From positions 1 through 26,467 of the forward strand of contig JABUQX010095303.1 of NCBI GenBank assembly GCA_015478945.1: a stretch of 26,467 bases of DNA, in the 5' to 3' direction. This DNA comes from Trachelipus rathkii (taxonomy: Eukaryota > Arthropoda > Malacostraca > Isopoda > Trachelipodidae). Positions 1 to 11,010 of this stretch are shown here, piece after piece; the stretch's first letter is position 1, and each line of letters begins with the position of its first letter. Both the position numbers and the translations under genes were made by a program. The notes under the pieces were generated by a model. It ran no database searches and was not told where the DNA came from. It worked only from the letters and a program-made list of their open reading frames with translations.

Positions 1-450
1 ACGCTCAGATAATGATTCCTGCTTATTGAAATGACAATTAACTTATAATACCCGCATGTAAATGGCACTTAGATAATGTTACGTGCTTATAAATAGCACT
101 CAGATCACAATACGCACTCATAAATGAAAATCAGATAACGATACGTGGCTCTCAGAAAATGATGCGTTCTTATAAGTCGCACTCTGATAAAGATGTGTTC
201 CCATAAATGACTCTCAGATAAGGATACGTACTTATAAATGGAACTTGGATAAAAATATGTCTATAAATGGCTTTCAGATAATGATACGTACTTATAAATG
301 CCATTCAGATAAAGATGTGTGCCAATAAATGGCTCTCAGATAATAAGTACTTGAAAATGACACTCAAAATAGCAGAGAAATAATGTTATGTGTCTGTAAG
401 TTGAAATCGGAAAATTATACGTGCTTTTAAATGACACTCAGATCAATATA
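1..450. repeat. Degenerate minisatellite, unit about 31 bp
   Basis: The same phrase recurs about a dozen times: CTCAGATAATGATACGTGC followed by TTATAAATGGCA. The unit is about 31 bp and copies differ by substitutions and small indels. Copies are clearest between about 65 and 350 and fade by about 450. The array starts at or before the window edge, so its full length is unknown. I see no coding potential. A CRISPR array is excluded because there are no unique spacers between conserved repeats. Confidence 0.8.
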
Positions 451-475
451 CTGTTTAGGGTAATTGTAAAATTAT

Positions 476-780
476 GAAAATATTTTATGTTAATTATTGA
501 CCAATTAATCAAATCAGATACAATATAGAATCACTAGATGGTCAGTAAGGGAGTAGTTGATGTGGTTTTGATTATAGTGATATTACTGCTTTTTAGTGTA
601 TGTTAAAACACGTATTACAATATTTAGATTAAAAAATATTTTGACCTTTAAATAAATCTTAAATAATCATATGAAGACACTTAAGAGAACAGGAGGGAAG
701 GTTGGATATGTGGTTTGATTTAGTGATTTACTTGCTTTTTATGGAGAGAGTAAAGTTAAAAATTAAAACGTAATAAATAT
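476..780. repeat. Two-copy tandem duplication, period about 150 bp
   Basis: Two diverged copies share landmarks in the same order: AAAATATTTT at about 477 and 633, a GGGA(G)-containing purine block at about 549 and 693, then GTGGTTTTGATT/GTGGTTTGATT at 562 and 710, and ACTGCTTTTTA/ACTTGCTTTTTA about 25 bp later. Divergence is substantial. The rest of 781-1140 is AT-rich DNA in which I see no feature. Confidence 0.55.
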
Positions 781-1141
781 GATTGAGTAAGTTATTATAC
801 ATAATAAAAGTGTAAGAATAATTTAATATTTAAATTATTTAATATTTATTATTATTTATTTATTTTTTTTCATAGAATTGGTATTTCTCAGAATAAGCCA
901 TTTATTTCGAAATCAACACACTCGAGATAACTCATATATACAAAACACCTAAACATGTAGTTTTCATAAATTATGTTCGAATTGTATAATTAATCTCGTC
1001 ACTGAGTCACGGACTCCAGTAACGGTGTCACATATCTATCGAGCTAGATTCATGAATTCCTATCTCAGCCCTCCTCGCTCTATAACAAATAATATATAGA
1101 TTAGGGGATGCTAGGGGTCGCACGTCCAAAGTCGGGCTTTA

Positions 1142-1486
1142 GTGGCTGCGGGCCTGGGCTGGGCCTTGTGGCTTAGCGGACCCCGATTTCTTCATTCTTT
1201 TCTCTTTCCTCCTTTTCCTCCTCGGTCTTCACTACTTCGACTACCTTCTTCCTTTTCTTTCCTCCTTTCCTCCTCCTGTCGTACCATCTCGCTTTTGCAT
1301 CTCCATGCATTTCTCTCTACATGGTGGGTTTTTTTTTCCAAACTCGAGACACCCCCTCTTCGGGTGGGGTCTCTGGACACTGAAGCGGAAGCCGACTCCG
1401 TCTCCGTCTCCGACTGCACGACTCCGTCTCCGACTGCCGCTCCTCAAACCCAGCTTCCAAAAGTTCAGTCTTCGAGCCTAATTTAA
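1142..1486. repeat. CT-rich low-complexity tract with TCCGAC/GTCTCC repeat
   Basis: From about 1190 to 1330 the + strand is almost entirely C and T in irregular CCTTTTCCTCC phrases. From about 1391 to 1440 there is a short imperfect hexamer array of GACTCC/GTCTCC. Open frames here on both strands (up to 114 codons) have strongly biased Ser/Leu/Phe or Glu/Arg composition, expected from pyrimidine tracts rather than a gene. I see nothing in 1487-1907. Confidence 0.6.
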
Positions 1487-1907
1487 ATCTCTTTTTACGG
1501 GGCTAGCGTCCCTTTGAATGGGGGGGGAAGCAGAGGAAGCGAATAATCTCAGACTCCTGATAGAAGATTACGCTATCATATTGATATAACTCACATGCCA
1601 AATTTCACGCTCACGAGATAACGTTAAGCCTCAACAGGGTTTTTCCAGGACGAATTGACCTTGCGCTAAGGGGGCGCACCCTTAAGGGGGGAACCTAGGG
1701 TCACCAAAACTTCGCAGTGTGATCAGTTGACTCACACACAATGCCATAGAAGCCATTTCCAAAGTTTAAGGCATAGCTCTAGTGGCGTATCCTAACAAAA
1801 TAAGAGCTTGTTCCCTTCTTGGAGAAGTGGAGTTCTCATGCGTAGTACTAGCACCTTGTAATGTTATAGACGATTAAATCGATGATAATTATTGTAATTA
1901 TTTTCTT

Positions 1908-2523
1908 TTGTCGATTACATCTTCAGTGCTAAATGAACAAACCAGAGCACGTAGAAAGACTATTAAAGATCGATTTAGGGTAATCGATCACGATAAGATC
2001 GAGGGTTGGCAGGAGCGCACTCACACAAATATCTTGAGTCGACCTCATTTAATAACCTTTCTAGAGGGAGTGCCAAGATCAAGATTAGCATTCTTTGAGG
2101 GGCTCCGCGTCATGCGAGTGAGGCTAATATATCCTTGGAGTTCCGGCTGTCATAATAAGTGCGTCTTTATCCGGGCGGAAGTCGGTTGTTGTCTCGTGGC
2201 ACCACACTCCGTAATAATGAGTACGTCTCACCGGAAACTTGGACAAAAGATCCTCTACGTTTGAACGTATCAAACAAGGTCAAAATCTATGCCAATCATG
2301 TGCAGACCAATTCGTAATTCAGTGCTCACATGGCGTTCATTTCCAAGCACGCTCTTCCGAAATGGTTGTTCGGAGTCTGTATGTCCTTCGACGGCGCTCG
2401 AGTGCAGAGCCGGCCTGCCCTACTGGGTTCAGAGAGAATAATCCACCCGGAAAATCACCTCACCGAGTTGTGGGATATGACTTGAATCTATGTTTCAGGC
2501 TTAATCAGCCAATTATAAAATAA
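1908..2523 (+). other. Unrecognised open stretch in two overlapping frames
   Basis: Two + strand frames stay open in succession, 1908-2264 (118 codons) and 2239-2523 (94 codons), overlapping by 26 bases. Together they leave about 615 bases readable with one frame change. Base composition is more balanced than the flanks. Neither frame begins with ATG (both open at TTG), and I recognise no domain, motif or membrane segment. It could be a decayed coding fragment with one frameshift, or chance openness in a less AT-rich stretch. I assign no function. Confidence 0.2.
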
Positions 2524-2803
2524 GCTACAAGTTGCTAAGAAAGTAAGCTAAAAAATACGAGAACTACATCAAGGTAAAAAGAAAAGGTGCCAGATTTAGC
2601 GTCAAGTCTGGCAAAACGTTAAAAGTAGCAATGTTTTTTAAAAAAAAATGGTAAAAAATTAGTAAAATAAGTACTTCTAATTCTAAATTCATTTTCAATA
2701 ATTAACGATTAAGGGAGACAGTTGTAAACGACACAAATCTGGCTTCCGGAACTTTAGCGGGAATATACTAATTTTACTTGCTATACTATTAAAGAAGATA
2801 GAG

Positions 2804-3130
2804 CTACGATACATTATTATATATACATATATAATATAATAATAATAATGATATAGTATAATATATATATATATAGTAATATATAGTATATATATATATA
2901 TAACTATATATACTACACTTTATATCTGAGCGTGAATAGGAAGAGGGTAATAAGTAAAGGTTATAAAATATATAATGACCTATTTTACGAAAATAAAGTC
3001 TGATTACTATTAGGTAAATATATATATATGAGATTATTCTCATATATCTTTTAGAGCTATACATTCAAACTCAATATATTTATAATAGAGGTTATTTATG
3101 GTATGTACATCCAGTTAATATATATAAAGT
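2804..3130. repeat. TA-rich simple sequence
   Basis: Irregular (TA)n runs, densest at 2818-2912, continuing with ATAT interruptions to about 3140. They immediately precede the hAT end at 3145. Open frames here encode Tyr/Ile strings and are not genes. The 2524-2803 stretch before it is AT-rich with no feature that I can see. Confidence 0.7.
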
Positions 3131-3144
3131 CACTATATATACTA

Positions 3145-4215
3145 CAGTGGCGTACTTACGGGACCCGCTATAGCCTGCAAATGCGGAGAAAGGGGCCCGG
3201 GGTGCAGGATGGTGGGGGCCCACGTGCCTGTGGTCAGTCCCCATGCAAAATGGTTTTCTCAAATCTACAAAACTCGATGAAAGAGCAAAAGACAAATGGA
3301 TTGAAAAAAACACATCGGAAATTTTGAATTGTTTTCCAGGTCACGGCTTTTTCATAACCATTAGATACTACGCACTCTCTAACTTCGGTCTCAGAAAATT
3401 TCTGCACCAGAACAGTAAACGCTGAACGAATCACCAGAAACTACGAGTTATCTTGAGGAGACCTCTTTATCAATTAATAGCCTTTCACATTTAAGAAATA
3501 ATGTTAAAGAAAAGACACCATGTACTCCGCTGCAACTGTTTTCTGGGCTGTTGCCAACAATGGAAGTACTTGAGATAATCCCATATCCAGATTCATAGAG
3601 TGGTTCGGGGAGAACTAAACGTTATTTTGATGAGCTAGTCCAGGATGATTATTAGATCCGTTGAGGTATAATGAAACTGCTTGTATTTTTATGAACATTG
3701 TATCACAATTATGGTACACTTTAATAAAATATAATAAGATTATAGTAGGAGTCATGGAACCATTTGTGTAGTCTCGTTTATAACGCTGAACTCCAGAAAT
3801 TGCGTTCAAATCAAATAAATGAAGAATTGCAGAAAAAATTGGGATATCTGTGAATTATTGAAAATACGAATCAAATAAGATGAAATCTGTCGAAATGACG
3901 TAATACAGCAAAAACTTTCCTTACCTGAAATTCAAAGCTTTCGACGATTTGGCAGAATTTATATTCATGTCGGTGACAACTACAGATACCACATTGCGGG
4001 ATTGTCAAGTATAAACCAGCATGTTTACAGAACCGGCTTCGTTTTTGCTGCTCTTGACTTGCCTGTAACTGTGGCAACAGCCGAGCGTACATTTCTAAGT
4101 TAAAATTGATAATAAGAGTAAGAAGAATGTTAAATGATGCTTCCACAATGTCACAGGAGAGATTAGGGGAGGATTCAGTATTGGGGTCAAGCTACGCCCA
4201 ATTTTTACCTCCCAT
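3145..4215 (+). mobile_element. Decayed hAT DNA transposon, internally deleted
   Basis: The left end reads CAGTGGCGTACTTACGGG, the CAGTGGCGTA terminus used by many hAT elements of the ZMYM-like type, followed by the G/C-rich GGGGCCCGGGG and GGGGGCCCACG blocks usual just inside such ends. The right half encodes the C-terminal dimerisation region of the transposase. A possible right terminus is TACGCCCA at 4193-4200, close to the reverse complement TACGCCACTG. The preceding 8 bases (ATATACTA) could be one target duplication, but I cannot identify its partner. At about 1.07 kb, far below autonomous length (about 3 kb), this is probably an internally deleted or eroded copy. Confidence 0.7.
3243..4215 (+). 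pseudogene. hAT transposase remnant (dimerisation domain)
   Basis: This is the broken coding part of the hAT element. An ATG-initiated frame at 3243-3425 reads 60 codons but is not recognisable. Around 3606-3632 a frame gives GRTKRYFDEL, like the K-R-x-F-D-E segment before the hAT C-terminal domain. The decisive part is at 4056-4091, DLPVTVATAERT, then in the next frame from 4094 SKLKLI and, at 4142-4165, STMSQERL. These are the consecutive hallmark motifs (PVT-A-AERSFSKLKLIK, STM-Q-RL) of hAT dimerisation domains. The frame change at 4092-4096 is explained by one missing T in a T run. Stops interrupt the middle (about 3650-3900), so no active transposase can be made. Confidence 0.75.
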
Positions 4216-4654
4216 ATAAAATGGACCATAAATTCCGGAATTATCACCGCGATTTTGACCCTATAAACATGAAACGTAGCTTCTTTTGCCTCTAAAACGT
4301 TGTTTTTCGGGGTGTTTTTCTGTGTTCTGTAGTCATTGTTCTCAGAATTTTAAATTTTTCAAAAACCCAATGTTTTTTTTGAAACATTTTTATTGTATAA
4401 ATTTCCAGAATTTTTTTCGAAATGACTTCAAACCTTGAAAATATGCATAGATGGGTCCATTACCAATAAAATAATAGTCACTTTTTTCCAATTTTTTGAG
4501 TTTTGGTGCTCAGCGTTTTTCCCAATTTCGCAAGACCCAACTTTTTTTGGATTTTAAAATGAAAATTGCGATACCCAATTTTTCCTGTTCGTCCGCGAAG
4601 TGAATTGAAGTTTTGCAGTGCATGAGATGTAGTCGAAAAGAGATACACCATTTT
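4201..4654. other. AT-rich spacer, no gene seen
   Basis: T-rich DNA with repeated short runs such as CCCAATTTTT and GAATTTTT. No coding stretch, RNA gene or terminal repeat is recognisable. It separates the hAT relic from the hairpin element at 4655. Confidence 0.5.
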
Positions 4655-5170
4655 ATATTTACGAAGAATTTCTTTGTATAATGCATTAGTTTTGGTATTT
4701 GCTTTCTTCGCGGACCAATTCTCAAAAAAAAAAAAAAAAAAAAAAAAAAAAGAAAGGAAATTTTCATAAAAATTTTTTTTTTAAGTACAAAAAAAAAAAT
4801 TACTAAATTAAAAAATATGCATTTACGCCCGACTATAGAAGCTCTGAAAATTTTATGTTTTATGGCAAAAGTGTAAAATAAAATAAATATCAATTTTTCA
4901 CTTTAACAAAAAAAGGACATTTTTGGAATCAGGTGAAGAACTTTTCCTGAATGACAATTATAATTTTTTTTTCTGGTATTCCGATCAGCATCAAAATTTC
5001 CGGGGCTTCTATGGTCGGGCAAGATGGATCTTTTTTACTTAGATAATTTTTTTTGTATACTCAAAAAAATATTTTTTTAAATTTCCAATACTACTTTTTT
5101 TTTTTTAAATTTGTGTCCAAGAAACAAATCCAAAACTAATGCATACTGTATACAAAGAAATTATTAAGTA
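4655..5170. repeat. Imperfect inverted repeat (hairpin), arms about 200-270 bp
   Basis: The left arm is complementary to the right arm over its length. ATGCATTAGTTTTG at 4681-4694 pairs with CAAAACTAATGCAT at 5131-5144. TTTCTTTGTA near 4670 pairs with TACAAAGAAA at 5151-5160. CGCCCGACTATAGAAGC near 4826 pairs with GCTTCTATGGTCGGGC at 5005-5020. Between these pairs the A/T homopolymers also alternate in matching order. The centre is near 4915-4925, with an unpaired loop of roughly 4860-4988. It could be a palindromic MITE/foldback element or a read-level inverted-duplication artefact. A 127-codon minus-strand frame across it is driven by poly(A) (Phe runs) and is not a gene. Confidence 0.75.
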
Positions 5171-5326
5171 AAGAAATCTGGAGCATAATTCCAGAAGCTT
5201 TGCTACTAAAGAATTTTTCCTTAAAAAAACTTTTCACTTAATTTCCTGAACTTAGAAAATTTTTTTGAACTATGGAAGAAAATTTTTTTCAAAGAAAAAT
5301 TTGTCAAATGTACAGTATCCACAGAA

Positions 5327-5676
5327 TTTATATATATATATATACTATATATATTATATTATATATTATCCACTAATATAGGTAATTTTAATATATAGTA
5401 TATAGTATATATATATAATATTATATATATATATAGTTAATTATAATATATATATATATATGATATAATACTATATAGTATATAATATAGTAATATATAT
5501 ATATATATATATTTTTCTGTGGAAGACAGAAGTAATAACTAGTAATATTGTATTAACCAACTTCAAATACTATGATAACAACTCTCAGCTAACTTTCCAA
5601 TGAAAAATATATTTAGCTTGAAAATAAAATATGCTGCAATATATATATATAATTATATATATATATTATATTATAT

Positions 5677-5709
<33 letters not shown>

Positions 5710-5805
5710 CATTATATATATATATACTAATAGTATATGTATATATATATTAATTATAGTATATATATAATATAATATATCTACCTATATATAAGTATTA
5801 TATAA
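5327..5805. repeat. TA microsatellite blocks
   Basis: Two long irregular (TA)n blocks, about 5327-5513 and 5639-5805, are separated by about 125 bases of ordinary AT-rich DNA (5514-5638). No gene is present. Confidence 0.85.
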
Positions 5806-5806
5806 T

Positions 5807-5841
5807 GGGCCGACAAATTTAAATTTTGGCGGGAGCGGCCC
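5807..5841. other. Short hairpin GGGCCG...CGGCCC at edge of TA block
   Basis: A perfect 6-bp stem (GGGCCG 5807-5812, CGGCCC 5836-5841) encloses a 23-base loop that contains AAATTTAAATTT. It lies exactly where TA simple sequence ends. It might be a fragment of a transposon end, but I cannot assign a family. Confidence 0.3.
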
Positions 5842-6599
5842 GATAAGATTTTGCGCTCTTACGCACTGTGTATATATATAAACTATATGACCGAGCCCTA
5901 GGCTAATAGAGTATTACGGTAAAGGCTCCCAGTAGGTACTCATATATATAAACTAATTCATATTTATTATATTAATATGTAGAGGTCACGGTAGGGGACG
6001 TTGAGGTTATTATTATACGTAGTGATTATAATATTGATCATAAGTATAATATTATATACAGTAATAATAAAATAGTATTAGAGGGGTATGAGCCCTCTAT
6101 AGAGTTAGATCAATATAGGCTATCACTCATATCATATAACTACGTGTAATGACCTCATACCGATATCCTCATATAGTAATATATAAATACTAAGTGATTC
6201 TATCAGGAATTACGCTCAGGCTTATGGAGATCAAGATACAGTTATTGTCAAGATGAAGAATATATAGAGATTGGTTTCAATGTTATCAGCATACAAAGTA
6301 AAGTGCTTACAGGCATATTTTTCAAGATACAAGCACAAGTCCACAGTAAGAGGATTAAATACAAGTACAATGTACTTTATGAAGTATCTCGCTTGTGCAT
6401 ATATATAATATTTAAGAGCGTCAGTTACCATATCTAGAGGATATTCAGGGTAATATTATATCACCTATTGGTAACTGTATACAATATACCTATTATTATA
6501 TATATATAATATATAGATATCTTAATATGCCACCTACTAGTTAATTATAGCCTATTAGTATTCGTATATTACCTATATAGTATTTAGATTACAACACAT
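5842..6599. other. AT-rich intergenic DNA, no gene seen
   Basis: Mixed AT-rich sequence with scattered ATATAT runs. Around 6300-6400 there is a patch with AAGTAC and GTACTT words (6362-6376), similar in word content to the hAT-like end at 9040-9211, but I cannot show that the two belong to one element. A 66-codon minus-strand frame (6231-6431) is unrecognised. Confidence 0.4.
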
Positions 6600-6662
6600 G
6601 ATCAATCATCGATCATCATCATCATCAGTCATCATACATCATCATCATCATCGATCAATCAC
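6600..6662. repeat. (ATC)n / (CAT)n microsatellite
   Basis: Trinucleotide array of ATC/CAT units with a few CGATC and CAGTC interruptions, for example four consecutive ATC units near 6611 and five near 6636. Confidence 0.85.
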
Positions 6663-8640
6663 ATCCATCAGTCAACCACGCTGCCCTCCCAAAGACTGGG
6701 GGTTATGATACGGAGCATGCAACGCGCCAACAAATAAAGTTAGTAGAAGAATAATGAAACAGAGATAAAAAAAAAACAGCCAGTCTTTACCCCTCCATAC
6801 CCTTAGATGAGAACTCGTCGCAGTCAGAAAATCCAAATTGATCTAGAGCTTCATGGGATCTCGACGGACCCTCAACTAAATTGACATCTCGTCAAGTGGC
6901 GGTTCCTGCCCCTTGGCCCAGACAGTCCTGCAACTTATACACCCCATCACCAAACCCTGCCATTCCAAACTCCTGTTTATGAACCTTCTCTTCGCCTCTA
7001 ACCAAAACAACATATTCTCTCCTCCAGACGTCTATCCTAGTTACTGACCTCAATACGACTTTTTATCTACAGGTCATACCTAGCATGGTCATTGCCACAG
7101 CGACACATCACTACTATATAAAAACAAACAAATGCATATAATTCCACCGAAAACTAGGCGATTCTCATGACCCTCTCTCTACGAGTGACCAAAGAACCAT
7201 CATGCAAAATATTCTTCATTATGGTGCTGGCGTTCATTTACCCCTTTGTCCACCCAACAATAACGCTTGCCTACCTACGATATACATAGAAATTCTCATT
7301 GTCAATCTTCTCACATCATAACTCTTCAAAAAAAAGATAATACACATAAAACGGAGAACATTGTACTGAGAAGATTAAATACACTGTCTATACACGCACA
7401 AAATCTCATTAGTCATCACTAACTAATACCATTAACAGAGGAGCAACCACACTTAGAAGTGCTAAGACACCTTAGCGTGCACATTCAAGACTTAGTCTTG
7501 CATTACATCCCACACTCAACGGATTTAATTGCAGCCCACCTTCCTGCCATTCACATTTCTCCTACTACACTCTGCATCATCCATTCCTTTTCCATGCAAC
7601 ATATATCCTAATATTTAAAATCTGACTACTTTTTTTTCCAGCTGCTCACGATCTAACATAACTTCACACCGGGACTGTCCTCACTCACAACGAATCATAA
7701 CCTTACTCTATCTACATTTACTTTCAAACCCCTCCTTTACACACGCCTATCGGGTTTAGTCAGGGAAGGAAGCTGGAGTACCATAAATCTCTATTCCAAT
7801 CCGTCATCAAACTCTCTTCAGATTCGGGACCACACAAGAGCGAAACATCAGTCCTCATATAATTATCTTGAGTAGGGAAACCACTCCACTCTCTTCCATT
7901 CTCCACCATTCTAGACACCTATCCTTCTGCCAACCAGACTAATAGGTCCGCAAGCTCTCGTAATTTACTATGCGCGAACCCCACCCGCATATTACAAATT
8001 GAATAGTCCAAGCCGAGACATCATTACACAACCCTGCCTCGGGCGCGCACTACCGCGATATAATAATTTATATAACCGAATCACTTCGACTTCTATATCT
8101 ATTCATAAATACACTATGCTTCATCTCTTGTCCTATTATTACCTATACTTTTGATTTTTCATTTTCCCACTGCCTTTTCTTTAGCAAATTTGTCAATAAT
8201 ATCTAACACAGGGACTATTAAATCCTATCACTACGCCTTATATTCCTATTATCTATATCCTATTATATCTATATATTATTCTTCTCCTCCTCTTTCCCAA
8301 TCATTTATTTAAGTAAAAGATTTTATCGCATCCACATAAAGATCTTTTTGCAGCAAAAATACTTTTAAAGCGCACGTTTTTCTTCAATAATCAGTCCCAA
8401 AGTTACTCGACTCACTCTTTGACCAAATACTAGCATATATTTTCCTCTACCAACCTATATAAACTAATTCTCCTATAATACCTACAGTTACCTTATCGCC
8501 CTTACGCTTATATAAGGTACTATTATTGCTCCCTCCAATCCCTCGGAACTATACCCATCCCATAAACGCTTTGTTACACAACTTCCCAACAGAATGCACA
8601 GAGGTGCAAAGTCCCATCTTCGCCCTATTAATATAGTTAT
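6663..8640. other. Long G-poor, C/T/A-rich non-coding stretch
   Basis: About 2 kb in which the + strand is conspicuously poor in G and rich in C, T and A. After about 8640 the + strand becomes purine-rich (8641-9000). I find no domain, RNA gene or terminal repeat. Open frames near 8488-8895 on the minus strand consist of Ile/Tyr/Phe/Ser-rich low-complexity peptide and are not credible genes. Confidence 0.4.
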
Positions 8641-9039
8641 GGAATATATAATAAATAGTAATAAAATATAGAAGAAGACAAATGTAGCCATGATGGAGTA
8701 GGAATGCCTAAAATAACCAAGTATAAGTGAGAAAGAAGAAGAAAGAAATGAGGAAAAGTAATCTATGAAAGAGGAAGTATATTGATAATATGATAAGTAT
8801 AGGATAGTTTGAGGAAAATATAGAATAATATAAGGTAAAAAGGAAAAAAATGAATAATGTAAAATGATATATAATAATATAGTATACGATGGCATTCAAA
8901 TATATCCTTGCATAAATGGAAATATATGAGGAATTAAGATAATAGATGACAGATCTCCAAAATTAACAATACGTAGGAAAAGAGTTAGAAAATTATATAA
9001 TGTGTCTTTTTTTTGTTCTGTTAAAATTTACTGCTTCCA

Positions 9040-9211
9040 AACTTGCAAGTCTTTTGCAAATTTTCAAGTAAAAAATGCAGAGTAACAAGTAAAAGTACAA
9101 GTACACTGGGTTTTATAATACTGCAAGTACAAGTAGAAGTACTCCAAAAAATGTACTTACAGTACAAGGTAAAAGTACAAGTACTTGTATTTATTTGTAC
9201 CCAACGCCCTG
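9040..9211 (-). mobile_element. hAT-like transposon end with AAGTAC subterminal repeats
   Basis: Read on the minus strand from 9211, the sequence starts CAGGGCGTTGGGTAC, a plausible hAT terminal inverted repeat (CA-G start). It is followed inward by a dense array of AAGTAC/GTACTT words with at least eight occurrences to about 9100. Repeated subterminal hexamers of this kind are typical transposase-binding regions in hAT elements. Only one end is identified. TA simple sequence begins shortly outside it. No transposase coding is visible next to it, so it is probably a solo or non-autonomous remnant. Confidence 0.5.
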
Positions 9212-9231
9212 TGAAAAGATATATAATATAT

Positions 9232-9362
9232 ACCTAAATATATATATATATATATATGTATATAATATATATATAATATATATAAAGTATACTAGTCATA
9301 ATAATATATATATATATATATCAGCAGATAATATATAATTATATATATACTATATATATATA
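9232..9362. repeat. TA microsatellite
   Basis: Irregular (TA)n with a few interruptions such as AGTATACTAGTC and CAGCAG. It directly precedes the open stretch at 9363. Confidence 0.85.
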
Positions 9363-9680
9363 GAGGAGCGCGGAACTTACTTTGTGGAGAATAACACCTT
9401 AGAGGCAAACACTAGTTACAAAAAGGACAAATGGGATAGAGATCAAAGGCAAAACTCGGTAGATAGACAGTCAGGAAGTGCAACAAACAGCAATGGAGTT
9501 AATGGCTGGTCAGATGAACAGAATAAAGAGGAATGGCTTTTGGAGCATATAAGAATGTAAATTAAATTGGATTCCATTAAATCTGAAAAGTCTTTTAAAA
9601 AAATGTAAATGCCCAAAAACAGCAAATAAACAAAAAAATAAACATAAAAAAAAAGCAAAAAAAAAAAAAAAAAAAAAAAC
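9363..9680 (+). pseudogene. Possible 5'-truncated retrocopy: 65-codon tail, AATAAA, poly(A)
   Basis: From 9363 a + strand frame reads 65 sense codons and stops at TAA 9558-9560. The peptide is hydrophilic (rich in N, S, D, E, K, Q) and ends WSDEQNKEEWLLEHIRM. It has no start codon at its 5' end, because the frame emerges directly from TA repeats. About 65 bases after the stop lies AATAAA (9626-9631), and from about 9648 the strand becomes an A-rich then pure A run ending near 9680. Stop, short 3' region, polyadenylation signal and A tail in this order fit a 5'-truncated processed copy of an mRNA or a LINE 3' end. I do not recognise the protein. Chance cannot be ruled out. Confidence 0.35.
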
Positions 9681-9762
9681 AACTACATGCGAAAAAAGAA
9701 TGGAAAGCTGACTTCGCTCATTAACATCTTGAGACTTTGTCTTGTAGTGGGACAAAACACAC

Positions 9763-10490
9763 TGACGATATATATATATTATATATATTATATATTATTA
9801 TAATATATATATAGAGTATATATATCATATATGTATATATATATAGAGTGAGCCTTATATAGATATATTTCATAATATATTTATATTTAATGATAATAGA
9901 TAATATATATATTTATAAATATCAAATTTATAATATATTATACCCGGTATATATATATATAATCACAGTAATATATATATAATATAGCTAATCATACTAT
10001 ATTTAAATTTACACCTTACTTTATATAAAATAACTAAATGTTTATATATATAAATATAATAATAATATTAACAGGTATATATATTATATGTCTATATATA
10101 TATTGTATATATATATTATATCATATATATATATAGTATATATAGTATATCTCTCTCTCTCTTATATTATAGGTAATATAGTAATATATAATAAATAAAT
10201 AGTATATATATATATTATTTATTATCTAGTATATTATACCGATATATAAAAATATACATTATATATATATATAGTGAATATATAGTATGTAGTTTTCAAT
10301 ATATATTATATATATATAGTATAGTTATTATATATATATATATATATATATTTACCTAAAGAAATAAATCATATATCAATCATATTTATATATATATATA
10401 TATATAATAATCATATATTAATATATATACTATATATATATATACTAATAGATAAAGTATAATATAAATATATAGGTATATAATATATAT
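9763..10490. repeat. Long compound TA microsatellite region
   Basis: About 730 bases composed almost wholly of irregular TA dinucleotide runs with short interruptions and one (CT)5-type insert near 10151-10162. No coding or RNA feature. The 9681-9762 stretch before it is ordinary sequence without a recognisable feature. Confidence 0.9.
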
Positions 10491-10619
10491 AGTTTTGACC
10501 TTATGTAAACTGCTCGAAAGGTTAATTTTGAAAAAAATTTATTAATTTTCTAGTATTTCTTAGAAAATATGTTAATAAGCAGTTATTAAATCATCATTGC
10601 AATTGCTTTTCCTCATATC

Positions 10620-10964
10620 ATCACTCCAATCAATCCTTCTCTCCATCATCTCTCTCTCTCTCCTCTTCTCAGAGTGACCATATCTGCGTCGATCCTCGTC
10701 ACTTTCTAACATCTCCTAGACATCATCTCTCTCATGCATTATCTCTCTCACTCTCTCTCTCTCTCTCCTCTCTCGTCTCGTCTCAGTTCTCGTATGCTCT
10801 CATACGTCTTCTCCATCTCTACCATGCTCTCATACACAAAATCTATCTCACTCAATGACTCATCAAAATCTCTCTCCCTATCACTCTCTCTCTTACACTA
10901 ACTCTCTCTCACTCTTTATCTCTCTTCTCTCTCCATCTCTTCGCTCTCATTGGTCTCTGATTCA

Positions 10965-11010
<46 letters not shown>

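Noticed and set aside
1..450. Regularly spaced repeats that might suggest CRISPR
   Set aside because: Units abut one another and diverge throughout. There are no unique spacers and no cas-like genes, and the window is eukaryotic in character.
4510..4893. 127-codon minus-strand open frame
   Set aside because: It runs through poly(A) and A-rich hairpin arms and encodes long Phe and Lys runs; it reflects base composition rather than a gene.
8488..8895. 135-codon minus-strand frame, the longest in the window
   Set aside because: Ile/Tyr/Phe/Ser-rich low-complexity peptide from AT-rich purine-biased DNA. It has no domain and no credible start context.
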